From Gautieria morchelliformis (taxonomy: Eukaryota; Basidiomycota; Agaricomycetes; Gomphales; Gomphaceae), in assembly GCA_015179125.1 (NCBI GenBank), contig WHVA01000281.1:82294-146293 (forward strand): DNA of 64,000 bases, in the 5' to 3' direction. Below the pieces are notes generated by a model. It saw only the letters and a list, made by a program, of their open reading frames with translations. It had not been told where the DNA came from and ran no database searches. Numbering within the stretch: the stretch's first letter is position 1; each line of letters begins with the position of its first letter. Shown one piece after another: positions 12,249-22,240 of the stretch. Made by a program: the position numbers and the translations under genes.

Positions 12249-12570
12249 AAAAGGACAGTGGCTTCAACTTATATGTTGCACACCCTATGAACTATCATCC
12301 TAGGTATTTCAGAACTGATGTCGGAGATTGGAAGAGGTGGAGGAAGAGGAGGATTCAAAGGCCAGGCTAAGTCAAAGGGTGGAGGTTGGAAGTCAGAAGA
12401 AGCGGAAGACAGGATGTCATAAGGCGGAGGAACAGAGGTCTTGCAAACTTACTGTGCTAAGAGCATGAGGTAATGTGAAGGGAGTCAACATATTGAAGTC
12501 AATTATCTGATTGCAGAATTAGAGAGTATACAAGAGCAGGTTTTATACAAAGAGCTGGAACAACAAGTAA
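12249..12570. repeat. LTR fragment, same family as 21432-22041
   Basis: It shares with the complete solo LTR the blocks CTTCAACTTATATGTT, GAACTATCATCCTA, ATTATCTGATTGC and TTTTATACAAAGAGCTG. The first about 22 bases and the last about 270 are missing. A third copy lies in the opposite orientation at 26904-28661. On the minus strand the block reads TTTGTATAAAACC, a good TATA box, which suggests that the LTR sense is minus here. Confidence 0.75.
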
Positions 12571-12587
12571 TGGGGTGAGACTAAGCC

Positions 12588-12740
12588 ATGGATCCTGTCT
12601 TGGATATCGTGAGGTCGCTCCAGGGGTTGCTCCAGCAGGGGGAGCAAATGCTGTGGATGCAGCATCACTTTTTCTCTGTGGTCGGAGATCGCCTCAGCAC
12701 TTTCGAGGACCATCTGGACCAGATCAGTGTGGAGTTGTGA
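12588..12740 (+). pseudogene. Ty3/gypsy gag N-terminus relic
   Basis: Fifty codons from an ATG (12588) to TGA (12738-12740) read as MDPVLDIVRSLQGLLQQGEQ followed by Phe/Asp/Leu heptads, resembling the coiled-coil start of fungal gypsy gag proteins. The sequence after the stop stays coding-like only briefly. Probably the first part of a deleted element whose protease relic lies at 11980. Confidence 0.5.
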
Positions 12741-13892
12741 TGGATGCAGGAGAGGGCGGATTCAGAGCATGCTTAATGTCATGTGACATAACAGACTGTC
12801 GACACTGTTGTCTGGAAAGGTGCCTGGTGCTGCCCCCCTGCCCCCCACCGGTCACCAAGCAGCAAAGTAATTCATGGGATCACTTTAAAACATACTATGG
12901 GTCATTATTATAATTTGTTTTTAAATTATTCTTGAGTGACTGGTTAAACTATGTGCCTCACAAGCCATTTGTCACTCATCCCAGAAAGCACATACATCAC
13001 GACATAATTAAATCGATTCTTAGCTATTCACACAGGACAAGTTGTCAGAATACATCTCTGTTTCGATGATCTAAGGAAACCTTGACACAAGAGGTGTTGT
13101 GGCCGATGCAGCAACGGCCTCCCTAGTGCGGCATCTTGATACAAGCCTCTGGAGATGGGGTCGGAGCTTCAAGGCTTGAACAAGGGTGGGTGGGAGTGGA
13201 CGCCAGTGCTTGAAATGGTAGTTGCCACTGTTTGTTGTTAGAATGCGAGGGGGGAGGCGGAGAGAGACAAAGGATGGAACAGAACTCGGTGCGCTGAGCA
13301 CAGAAACGGACGGAACTTGAGTGTTAGCTAACTCTAGCTGTAACATTAAACGGAGCTGCAGTGCAGCTGAAAGGGGTGAAACCGATGTATTTGTTGTAAC
13401 TACTGGGCTAGCTACATATACAAGTGTCGAAGGTATGGGCGCTCAGTCAGGGGTCAGCAGAGTGGGAACTAGATAGGAGTTGCATCCGAACGTGGGTGGG
13501 CCTGGGAACATGCCGGTTCGCAGCACAGGTGGCGCTGACATAGTAAATAGATGAAGCAATATATGCCAGTTTACAACACTGTTGACCGCCAAAAGTCAGC
13601 GGCCGTTGATACTGGGCGGCACCAGGCCTGGTGAAGTGTGTATTACTGAGTTTGAGTCGGAGATGGGGCTTGTGCCGAACCTAACGCATTGTGACATCAA
13701 GCTTGTTGACCAAGACAAAAATGCAGTTCGGTAAGACATTATTTGATTTTCCGTTTGCGTTACATGTGCAACTAGCAAAATGTAATTTCTACCATGTATA
13801 CAGCATACAGTACTGTATAGAGTTGATGCCATGCCAGCGCACCTCAGTCCCAGGCCCCGGCGTGCCTCCATATTACTAACACCCTGTGTTAC
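12741..13892. other. stretch without recognisable features
   Basis: Only short ORFs in unrelated frames. I see no domain, RNA or mobile-element end. Confidence 0.5.
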
Positions 13893-14062
13893 ACCCGTTT
13901 GCAGTACCTAAGGCGCGCATCGGATTTGCTTCCGTTTTAGCGCGCAAACTTCGAACAACGATATCTTGCTTGATATCGCTCTGATTCGCTTGAAATTTCA
14001 TATCTGAAGCTATGTGGACCATAGCTAGGGCATAGAACTAAAAAATCCGAATAAAACAAGCA
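13893..14062. repeat. single diverged arm of the MITE family at 17299-17675
   Basis: In order it shares GCAGTACCTAAGGC, CGCAAACTTCGAACAACGAT, GCTCTGATTCGCTTGAAATTT, AAGCTATGTGGACCAT and AGGGCATAGA with the left arm of the complete element, at clearly lower identity. I could not find the opposite arm, so only half an element or a related family remains. Confidence 0.55.
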
Positions 14063-14559
14063 TTTTTTATTTTGCATTTTGGGTGCTGAGGGGGGAACAA
14101 TGTCAAGCTTAGCTTACTGTATGTAGTTCAATGCAGGTTTTAATTTTGTTTGCTACTTTGTACTAATGGTGAGAACCCACTACAGGAGAATCTCCAGAAG
14201 AGGGTGTCATAGGATTGGAGAGGAAGGGCTTAGCTTCTTCTGACATTGGATCAGTGAGATCTGACGGTAGGCGTTCATTCTCGATGTTGGATTTCCTCCT
14301 GTGTAGCATAAGCCCCGAAAATCTGAGGGATCATATAACGTGGAACATACACGTCATCAAAGTTCGTAATAGCATCTTTGATCCCTTCTGCACCGAGTGC
14401 CAATGCACCATAAGGCAACTTCGCCGATCCTGACACGTTCTTGAGCTCGGAAACCGCGGGGGCGCACACGTATGCAGTGGGGTGAGGGGCGCGGAGGTGC
14501 TGGGGTGGGCGAGCTGGTGTAGGAGGACGGGGTGGTGGGGGAGTGGGCGGCGGGGGGTT

Positions 14560-14593
14560 GTTTTGGAACCCTTCAAGACTTTGGTGTCAGAGC
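14560..14593 (+). repeat. possible LTR end and copia-type primer-binding site
   Basis: After the 27-bp block shared with 8439-8465 comes TGGTGTCAGAGC (14582-14593). Many copia elements use TGGTATCAGAGC, complementary to the 3' end of initiator tRNA-Met; this differs at one position. No gag ORF follows, so the element is dead or deleted. The identification rests on this short motif. Confidence 0.4.
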
Positions 14594-15246
14594 TAACACT
14601 TTGGTCTATCAGAATGTGTCGTATACGAAACTCAAAGAATATTAAACAATGCTGCAGCACAACTCCGGAAATAATTTAATATTTGTACCTTGGTTGCAAT
14701 CCACGTAAGAACTAGTCCAAGTTAATACGGATGGAAGGCAATACGTTTCTTAGCAGCACTGAACAATAAACTAAAAGTCTGTAGGTTCGAGGACGACTAT
14801 CGGGGTCCAAGTATTCCAAAAAGATAGGAATGGCTTCACAGGAGAGTTTGTAAGCGGACTGACCCGATTAACGTCAATGCACTGCAATAAACGAGCGACT
14901 AGGGTTTAAGAAGTGACTTGTGAAAGTCACTGAACAGGAAAGTCACTGATCAGTTCGTCTCGGGTATTGGAGAGCTAATTGACAAGGAAATCGATTGTCA
15001 GACTCACTCTGCAGAATTTCACCTGGAGTGGTAGTCCGGGTGGCTAAGTAGAAACGCAACTACTTAACTGAGAATTAATACACTAAGTAAGTATAATAAC
15101 CCTAGCTGGGGTTAGCAGCTTAGTAAGCTGTGCAAGCTTGGCAAGTCACACGAGGTACGTGGATAGTAGATGATGTATTGGCTGATGAAAGGTGGGCAGT
15201 AAGGCCTCCTTTTATATTGTATCTACTATCTATTAATAGACTAGAA

Positions 15247-15760
15247 TGAGTCATGAAGAAATAGGGTAGTGAGTCATTGAGAAAAAGGGTGGTGAGTCAG
15301 AGCATGTGTTGGCCAATCACAGTCCACGAATAGGGTGTGAGTCATACACTGAGTCACACAGAAATGGGGTAGTGAGTCAGAGCATGTGTTGGCCAATCGC
15401 GGTTCACAATTAGGGAGTGAGTCATGCACTGAGTCACGCAAAAATGGGGTAGTGAGTCAGAGTGAAAAAGGGTAATGAGTCAGAACTTGTGTTGACCAAT
15501 CGCAGCCCACGATTAGGGGGTGAGTCATGCAGAAATGGGGTAGTGAGTCAGGCATGAGTCACGTCTAAGAATAAGATACACCCTTATTCTTAAAGAGGAT
15601 TAGCTCAACACAGCCTTTCATTGGTAAGCGGCGTCTCAGCCAATGATACGCCAGAGTTCAAGCATGAGTCATGTGCCGAGCCAGGCTCTGAGTCATGCAG
15701 GAGTCATTTCCCAAGTCACAAGACTTTGGACCAATAATACTCTAGCTTGGCAGTGAGTCA
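15247..15760. repeat. tandem repeat with 16 TGAGTCA motifs
   Basis: Exact TGAGTCA heptamers start at 15247, 15270, 15293, 15338, 15350, 15373, 15418, 15430, 15453, 15476, 15521, 15544, 15555, 15665, 15689 and 15754, all in the same orientation. They ride on a repeat of about 80-105 bp containing GGGGTAGTGAGTCAG, ATGTGTTGGCCAATC and ATTAGGG. TGAGTCA is the Gcn4/AP-1-type bZIP site, and CCAAT boxes (on the plus strand within GGCCAATC) recur with it. No ORF follows directly. Confidence 0.85.
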
Positions 15761-16711
15761 TGACCCTAATTCTATTTTAGGAGTGTAGTCATGGCACAGC
15801 ACAGCCTAGCATAGCCTTGTTGCTATGGTAGCATAGGTTGGGCTGAGTTTGTATTGCACAAACTGTGTTGTGGAGGCTTGGGAATAAATTGCTATTTCCA
15901 GAGTGCTGAGTCCAAACCGGTAGGTTGGCCAGAGTTTGTGGGTGCTTATGTGTCCACAGGCTCGAGTTCGGGCTCGCGCGCGTCGGAGTTTGAATAAGCA
16001 GAGTTGTGGATACATGTGGATTCATAACTCTGCTGCAACAGAATAGAAGTGTTTTGAGCCAAAGACTTCGTTAAAAATGGCGAAAAAATGGTAGGAAATT
16101 AGAGGAAGTTTAAATAGTTCATCCCCAATGATAGCAATACCAGTATGCTATATTTTAAGGTCACTATTTCGAAAATACATCGAAAATATTCTGTTTGCCC
16201 AGCAAAGCTAGATCCCATACATGGGTGCGGGTGCAGGTGCAGGTGCAGGATATCTGACAGAGGAGCTTAGAAGTCAATATCTGAACTGAGGGACTAGCCT
16301 ACAGGATTGAGGGGTTTATATAGGAAAATCAGGATTCAGAGACCGGGGTACTAATGATCAGATCAAAAGAACAAGGGACAAAGGGTCAAACATATGATTG
16401 TGTGGGAAGTAGCTAAGAAGGGAAATCAGGGGTGCTGAGGAACAAAAGGGGAAACCCAGGGAACCAAGGAAAAGCTGAGTGGACCCAAGGGTTCCTGAGC
16501 GAGTACTGAAGCCCAGGCTTTGAGACCGGACTCAGGATTGGGTACTTAACAGGAGGCCAGGGTTGTCAACACATACCAAGCAATCGCTCTGGCTGCAGCC
16601 GAGCATAGTATAATACAGGGTCGCTGGCAGTGGATCCTTAGACTTTTCTCTTTGGATTTCCCCTCTGTCAGGTGAATCCCTTCTATTGTATATTCCCCTT
16701 ATTTATATATA
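15761..16711. other. stretch without recognisable features
   Basis: Short ORFs only, with no domain or terminus seen. The last base (A, 16711) is the target-site base before the first Helitron-like unit. Confidence 0.5.
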
Positions 16712-17298
16712 TCTAAGTATGAATCGAGCATGGTGGGTTGTGGGCGCACTGCTGACAAATAATATTACAAATAATATTCTGTAAATATTAGGTCAGCGGC
16801 GCAGCTGCGAGCCCTAGGCCCCTGGCCCAGGCCAGACCATTGATGCTGCGCAGCAGCGTCCCAGGTCACATGACCGGTTCGCGTTCATCGTGACCATACG
16901 CGAGGGTGGTCCGTGCATGACCCTTTGCTCAGTATAAAGAGAGCGATGCTGCAGCACCGCACTCCCCACTGGTGTCTTCCTGTGTTCTGGCTGTACTGGT
17001 GGGCTTACTATTGCTTTGGCTGGGCTCTGGGTGTCTTTGTGTGTGTCTCTGGGTGTCTCTGGGTGTCTCTGGGCTTCTCTGGGCTTCTCTGGGCTTCTCT
17101 GGCTTTGGCTGTGAATTGACACCAGCTTCTGTTTCAATGTCCTGTATTTTTTTGATATTTTTTCGCAATTAGATTTCAATAAACCTAACTTGCTAACCTT
17201 AATAATAGCCAATTTAAACATCCTGTACATTTTTTTGACATTTTTCGCAAATAGACATCAATAAATATAACTTGCTAACCTTAATAACAGGCAAGTTA

Positions 17299-17675
17299 CA
17301 GCGCTTTGCAGTACACAAGGCAGGTGCTGATTTTGCACGTGTTTTATCTGCAAGACTTAGAACAGCGATAACTCAGGTAATACTGCTCTGATTGGTTCGA
17401 AATTTTGTATATAGCTTTATGTAGAGCATAGGCAGGGCACAGAGTAATGACCTCACTAAAAATCAAGCAATTTGAAAATCCCAATTTTTGTGTGAATTTC
17501 AAAGTGGATGACTTTGCTGGATATTATTGCTCTGTGCCCTGCATATGATCTACATAAAGCTATATACAAAATTTCGAAGCAATCAGAGCAGTATTCCCTC
17601 AGTTATCGCTGTTTTAAGTCTTGCAGCTAAAGCACGTGCAAAATCAGTGCCTGCCTTACGTACTGCAAAGCGCTG
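17299..17675. mobile_element. 377-bp MITE with about 150-bp inverted arms and TA target duplication
   Basis: The left arm (17299-17447) and right arm (17525-17675) are inverted copies, roughly 90 percent identical by eye, separated by about 75 bp. The ends are CAGCGCTTTGCAGTAC and its complement, flanked by TA at 17297-17298 and 17676-17677. The neighbouring spacer repeat (CAATTTAAACATCCTG near 17210-17225) shows the same site without the insert, so the TA duplication is directly visible. TA targets and CAG termini are typical of the Tc1/mariner/pogo superfamily. It has no coding capacity. Confidence 0.85.
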
Positions 17676-18017
17676 TAAATATCCTGTACATTTTTTTGAC
17701 ATTTTTCGCAAATGGATATCAATAAATTATCCTGACTTTGCTAAAGTTAATAACAACTTCCATTTTAATGTAGTGTATTTTTTTTTATCTGTTTTTGAAA
17801 AATAAATATAGATATCAATGAATTATCCTGACTTTGCTAAAATTAATAACACCTTCAGCTTGAATGTGCTGTACATTTTTTTGACATTTTTTCAAAAGGT
17901 AGATATCAATAAATTATTCTGACTTTGCTAAAATTAATGACAACAGCTGCTTAAATGTGGTTCCTTTTGCTATTTTATATATGTCACAAAATAGATACTG
18001 ATACATGTCCCTGATAT

Positions 18018-18142
18018 GTGTGAGGACATGTTACGTGTGGGGAGACAGGGCATGCTGCCTGTGAGGACACGTTACGTGTGGGGACATGCTACCTGTGAGG
18101 ACACGCTACCTGTGAGGACACGCTACCTGTGAGGACACGCTA
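18018..18142. repeat. 17-bp minisatellite, short version
   Basis: About seven copies of a 17-bp unit, GAGGACACGCTACCTGT and variants. The same repeat occurs about 30 times in unit 3 (24020-24532). Confidence 0.9.
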
Positions 18143-18153
18143 TCCAACTGCAC

Positions 18154-18441
18154 TTTGGGTCTTCCCCCATTTCTGATTTTGGTATTGTTTTTGGTTCTGT
18201 GAGAGTGTCACCGGAGGATCAGCTGGCATATCAATATAACCACATTGTCAAAATTCAGGATCCCCAAGATCACTATTGGATCTATTTCACAATGCACAAG
18301 CTTTGAAACCTGTGGATTATGACAATAGGCGCAATATTATAATCTCTGATGATTCAGTCAAGACCATTACCACTTTCATGTCTAGAGTCGCTGGGAGGGC
18401 CATCCCAGAGGTTGAGAGAGAGGTCTACATGGGGTGCATAC
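18154..18441 (+). pseudogene. captured gene fragment in Helitron unit 1
   Basis: Frame A (18154-18306) reads 50 codons including SDFGIVFGSVRVSPEDQ and IQDPQDHYWIYF. From about 18260 a second frame continues with DYDNRRN, SDDSVKTITTFMSRVAG and IPEVERE until the nested insert at 18442. The unit 3 copy (24542-24864) has the same order. Several differences between the copies are synonymous. I do not recognise the parent protein. The fragment starts and stops abruptly between non-coding repeats, as expected for a gene piece captured by a Helitron. Confidence 0.6.
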
Positions 18442-19503
18442 TTTTAGATTAAGGTGTCAACTAGTGCCTTTTAATGAGTAGAATCTATTGCCTAGTGATT
18501 GAAATCACTGTGTTCGCCCCTCTTCTATGTGCTGACTAAGCCTTTCGAGGCGCATCCAGCACTGATGAGTAGGAGTCACATGACCGTGTCGACAAGAGAA
18601 TGCTGTCGATCCAAGGGATAGTCAAATCAAAAGCGTTCGCTTTTAAGGTAGTATAGAGTAAACAGTGATAGTAGACCCTCGACGAAGATTTGGAATAATC
18701 TATCAAGATCTGAGCTCTGTAGCTATCAAACAAGACTACAGTAATTTCAGGAGGCAGAATAATTGATTCTGGATGATCTCGTTCATACATGTGTACTAGC
18801 TATTTATACTATGTTGGTAGTAACTACTAGTGTTCAAGATACTGGATGGATGGGTCGAAAAACTACTTGTAGCTAAGGGTGACTAGTTTATAGTCATAAA
18901 GTCATGGGGTGATGGGGATGGTATCAGGATTGTCTGGGCTTTGGAATAGAGATCTGTACCTAGTATACAAAGCCCCTGTCCACATGATGTTAAGATAATA
19001 ATCAGTCAGACGTGTCATGGGGTTCAAATAGGAAAATGAATCTGAGTTTACCCTGCCCAGCATATATGCTGGGCTTGGAGATGGGGCCGCTGTCTCTGTG
19101 CCCTTTCTGTGGGGCAGCTGATTGAATATGTATACTGCAGGTGACTTTCTCAGGTCGCTCCACAGCACACTATACCCCTGCGCAATCTATTGTTCTTTGC
19201 GGCATTTGGTGCCCGCACCCCTCGGTGCCTATGGCCTGGCGCCTGTTGACGTCATGGCCGATGCCATCACTCGATAGGCGCGCCGTCCCTGATCGACCGC
19301 ACGTGGTCGACACTCGAACTCCTGTATATTACCCGATCTATGGGTAATATAGCGTGTCGTAAAATTCGTGTGATCGTCGTCTGCGCCGACATCTATTATA
19401 AATGTCATTTTTGTTTCTTTTTAATCTTTTTCTTTTTCTTTTCTTTATTAGCTTCTTTTTGTATATAGATGATTAAAATAGAATAGTTGTGTTTATCATA
19501 ACA
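18442..19503 (-). mobile_element. 1062-bp LTR-like insert flanked by CATAC
   Basis: CATAC at 18437-18441 and again at 19504-19508 flanks the insert. The homologous site in unit 3 has a single CATAC (24839-24843) and continuous sequence, so insertion with a 5-bp duplication is directly visible. One end reads TGTTATGATAAACACAAC on the minus strand, like an LTR start, and a minus-strand TATAAATAG lies inside (about 18803). The other end (TTTTAGATT on the plus strand) is not a standard LTR terminus. It carries no protein; a solo LTR of about 1.06 kb is the best guess. Confidence 0.6.
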
Positions 19504-19636
19504 CATACATGATTCATTATACTATATGAACAGGGATATATTTTGCATGATCCTATTTACCCCAATGCACTTGACCTTACTGATTCACTTGACCTTACTG
19601 ATGTGTTTGACCTTACTGAGGTGTTTGACCTACACC

Positions 19637-19664
19637 CCCACGCAAAGTGCGGGTACCCACCTAG
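19637..19664 (+). other. Helitron 3' end of unit 1 (decayed hairpin + CTAG)
   Basis: Arms CCCACGC and GTGCGGG with an AAA loop, spacer TACCCAC, then CTAG at 19661-19664 followed by T. Compared with units 2 and 3 (CCCGCGC..GCGCGGG), the arm differences are transitions at CpG positions. Confidence 0.75.
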
Positions 19665-19768
19665 TTCCTATAGTAGAAAGCAGCACATGTGGCGCTTGTG
19701 GGCGTCGCTTATGTCAGGTTTTAGGTCATCAATTTGTCAGCAGCGAGCAGCGCAGCCGCGAGCACCAA

Positions 19769-19855
19769 CGCTGCGCAGCGGTCACGTGACCCGTTCGTGA
19801 CCAGAGCACGCATATGCGAGCGTGGTCCATGCACGACACGCACGCGCGGTATAAA
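19769..19855 (+). promoter_or_regulatory. conserved palindrome + TATA module of the Helitron units
   Basis: Two perfect 12-bp palindromes overlap by one base: CGCTGCGCAGCG (19769-19780) and GGTCACGTGACC (19780-19791, containing the bHLH E-box CACGTG). TATAAA follows about 60 bp downstream (19850-19855). Unit 3 has the same arrangement at 22431-22453 and 22512-22517, plus a second GGTCACGTGACC at 22367-22378. Unit 1 has GGTCACATGACC (16864-16875) and TATAAA (16933-16938). Unit 4 keeps GGTCACATGACC (25126-25137) without a TATA box. The layout looks like a polymerase II core promoter; no long ORF follows. Confidence 0.6.
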
Positions 19856-20819
19856 GGCCGAACGGTAAGGAGGGAACGCCAGGAACCTGCCCAACCGGCA
19901 ATTCCTCTCTCTGCTGTCTGCTCTGTCCGCTGTCTGCTCTGGCTGCTGTCTGCTCTGGCTGCTGTCTGCTGTCTCCTCCTTTAGCTGGCTGACTGTCTAT
20001 TGCTTTGGCTGGCTGGCTATCTATTGGCGCCATGTATTTTATTTTATTTGTGTTGGTAATTTTATTGGTTCCTTTTTTTTCATCATAGTATTGTCACATG
20101 TGCATTATATTTTTGTGATTTTTTTCAAAAATAGATTTAAATAACATCCAAAGACTGCTGAAAAAAATCTATTTTAATATCAATATTTTTCAGGTTTTTT
20201 TTTGCAAATAGACATCAATAAGTTTCCTCTAAAATTAATGACAATAGATTCTGCTTTAAATGTGGTTTGTTTTATTGTTTTATTTACTGTTTTACCGCTT
20301 ACCTATACTGGTGGCTGGCTTACTATGGCTTTGGCTGGGCTCTGGGTCTCTCTGTCAGTCTCTGGGCTTCTCTAGCTTTGGCTGGGCATTAATAACAGCT
20401 TCTGCTTCAATGTACTGTACTTTTCTGACATTTTTTCGCAAATAGATATCAATAAATTATCCTGACTTTGTGAAACAGCTCCAGCTTAAATGTACAGTGC
20501 ATTTTTGACATTTTTCAAAAAATAGATAATCCTAACTTTGCTAAAATTAATAACAGCTTCAGCTTACATGTACTGGACATTTTCTTGACATTTTTTTGAA
20601 AAATAGATAATCCTGACTTTGCTAAAATTAATGACAGCAGCTGCTTAAAGATGGTTTCCTTTACTATTTTATTTATGTCTGTATATGTCACAAAATAGAT
20701 ATTGGTACATGTCCCTATAAGTAACAGCCTCTGCTTGCTTCACTTTGAGACCCTTAGGGATATGCTACACATGCCATTGGGACATGCTATGCATGCTATA
20801 CTTGAGGGGCATGCTACAT

Positions 20820-21400
20820 ACACTATGCATGGGGACATGTATGTTATGCGTGGAGACACACATGTTATGCATGGAGACATGCATGTTATGCGTGGGCACA
20901 GGCATGCTATACTTGGGGACATGCACGCTATGCTTGGGGACACGCACGCTATGCATGGGGACATGCACGCTATGCATGGGGACATGCATGCTATGCATGG
21001 GCACACGCACGCTATGCATGGGGACACACTATGCTTGGGGGACACGGTACAAACCAGGGACACACTACAGGGGAAAACACTACAAACAAGGGACATTCTA
21101 CACATGCTATACTTGGGGGACACACTACTCACAAAGGACATGCTATGCACAGTACACTTGGGGGACATGTTTTGCATTGGGGACACACTTTGCACACTAT
21201 ACTTGAGGGAGATGCTACACACACTACATGTAGGGACATGCTACACATGTGGACACGCTATGCATGGGGGACACACATGCTATAATTTAGGGACATGCTA
21301 CATTTGGGGACATGCTACAAACCAGGGACATGCTACACACAAAATACTTGAGGGACATGTTATGCATGTGGGACATGCCACATGTGAGGTAAGGGACATG
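20820..21400. repeat. 21-bp minisatellite in unit 2
   Basis: Units such as GGGGACATGCACGCTATGCAT follow each other regularly until about 21030 and then diverge. Because 21 is a multiple of three and the unit lacks stops, both strands show long open frames (for example 20702-21421 plus and 20740-21222 minus) of Met/His/Gly or Cys/Met/Ser heptads. I treat these as a by-product of the repeat. Confidence 0.85.
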
Positions 21401-21431
21401 AGACATGGGAGAAATGTGTAGAGCCATTACC

Positions 21432-22041
21432 TGTTATGTATCAGGTTTGGATCTAAAAGGACTGCAGCTTCAACTTATATGTTACGCCCCCAACTATCAT
21501 CCTAAGTATTTTGGAGATTGGAGATTGGAAGTCAGAAGAGGTTGAGTATTGTAACTGAAGTAGTAAGGGTTCAAGAATTGAGTTAAGTTGGATATCAGAA
21601 ATCGAGTTGGAAGACAGAGGTCAGAGAGACAGAGGCCTTGCAAGTCTAAGAACAGAAGACAGTGCAACGGGAGTCACGTATCAAAGTCGATTATCTGATT
21701 GCTGAACAGAGGCACACATGACTGGGTTTTATACAAAGAGCTGAGACAACATGTCAGAAGGTAGAGGTAAGCAATTCCAGCCAGGTAGAACTAAGAACAA
21801 TCAATAGGCAAAAGAACAAGGGGAATGTGGGTCTAATTGATAGTGGAACAAATGGATCTCCTGATGCTCCAGACTTGCTATGCTAAGGGTCAAGTAGGGA
21901 AGGCCGGTGAATAGAGTCAAAAGGGGAAGTATGTGAATAGTAAAGAACAAGGGGATCAAAAGGTCAAAGTGTGGACGTTGCGGAATAGAGCCAGAGGAGG
22001 CATGGAGGTGCCAGAGTTGGTCAAGCAGCATGGTCATAACA
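21432..22041 (-). mobile_element. 610-bp solo LTR with TTACC target duplication
   Basis: Ends are TGTTATGTATCAGG at 21432 and GGTCATAACA at 22041. TTACC flanks it at 21427-21431 and 22042-22046. Unit 4 contains the same flanking sequence uninterrupted, with one TTACC at 26408-26412, so the empty site is inside this window. The minus strand has TTTGTATAAAACCCAG, a TATA box, so transcription sense is probably minus. Two further copies lie at 12249 and 26904-28661. The internal element is gone, as in LTR-LTR recombination. Confidence 0.9.
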
Positions 22042-22212
22042 TTACCTACCTTGATGTGTCACTTAGAGCTACTTTCAATCAATAAGATGTGTTTTACTTA
22101 TCTGAAAGAAATTTTCTTATCCGAATGTGTTTGACTTATCCCAAGTTTGATTTACCCAAGGCATTTGACCTTGCTGATGCATTTGACCTTACCGAGGTGT
22201 TTGACTTGCACC

Positions 22213-22240
22213 CCCGCGCGAAGCGCGGGTATCCACCTAG
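22213..22240 (+). other. Helitron 3' end of unit 2 (intact hairpin + CTAG)
   Basis: CCCGCGC (22213-22219), loop GAA, GCGCGGG (22223-22229), spacer TATCCAC, CTAG (22237-22240), then TC of unit 3. It is preceded by three TTTGACCTTRCTGA-type repeats of about 18 bp. Confidence 0.85.

Larger units (their letters stand above)
16712..19664 (+). mobile_element. Helitron-like unit 1, with two nested insertions
   Basis: 5' end ATCTAAGTATGAA (TC at 16712-16713). It contains a GC-rich module with TATAAA at 16933-16938, AT-rich spacer repeats of about 65 bp (CAAATAGATATCAATAAATT, GACTTTGCTAAAATTAAT), a short 17-bp minisatellite (18018-18142), a gene fragment (18154-18441) and the 3' subterminal TTTGACCTTACTGA repeats. 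The hairpin arms are CCCACGC (19637-19643) and GTGCGGG (19647-19653), and CTAG is at 19661-19664. A MITE (17299-17675) and a 1062-bp insert (18442-19503) are nested inside; without them the unit is about 1.5 kb. Confidence 0.75.
19665..22240 (+). mobile_element. Helitron-like unit 2, with nested solo LTR
   Basis: It begins TTCCTATAGTAGAAAG right after the CTAG of unit 1. It carries the palindrome pair CGCTGCGCAGCG (19769-19780) and GGTCACGTGACC (19780-19791), TATAAA (19850-19855), CTGCTGTCTGCTCTG repeats, AT-rich spacer repeats and a 21-bp minisatellite (20820-21400). The 610-bp solo LTR sits at 21432-22041. It ends with hairpin CCCGCGC GAA GCGCGGG (22213-22229), spacer TATCCAC and CTAG (22237-22240). 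Confidence 0.78.

Noticed and set aside
12575..12913. 112-aa ORF in the gag relic region
   Set aside because: It runs in a different frame from the gag-like reading that starts at 12588 and shows no family features.
14780..14800. GTAGGTTCGAGGAC resembling a tRNA T-loop
   Set aside because: No A box, acceptor stem or cloverleaf can be formed around it.
20702..21421. Long open frames on both strands rich in Met/His/Gly or Cys/Met
   Set aside because: They arise from a 21-bp repeat without stops. Several frames are open at the same time on both strands, and the same happens at 23398-23926. I do not count them as metal-binding proteins.
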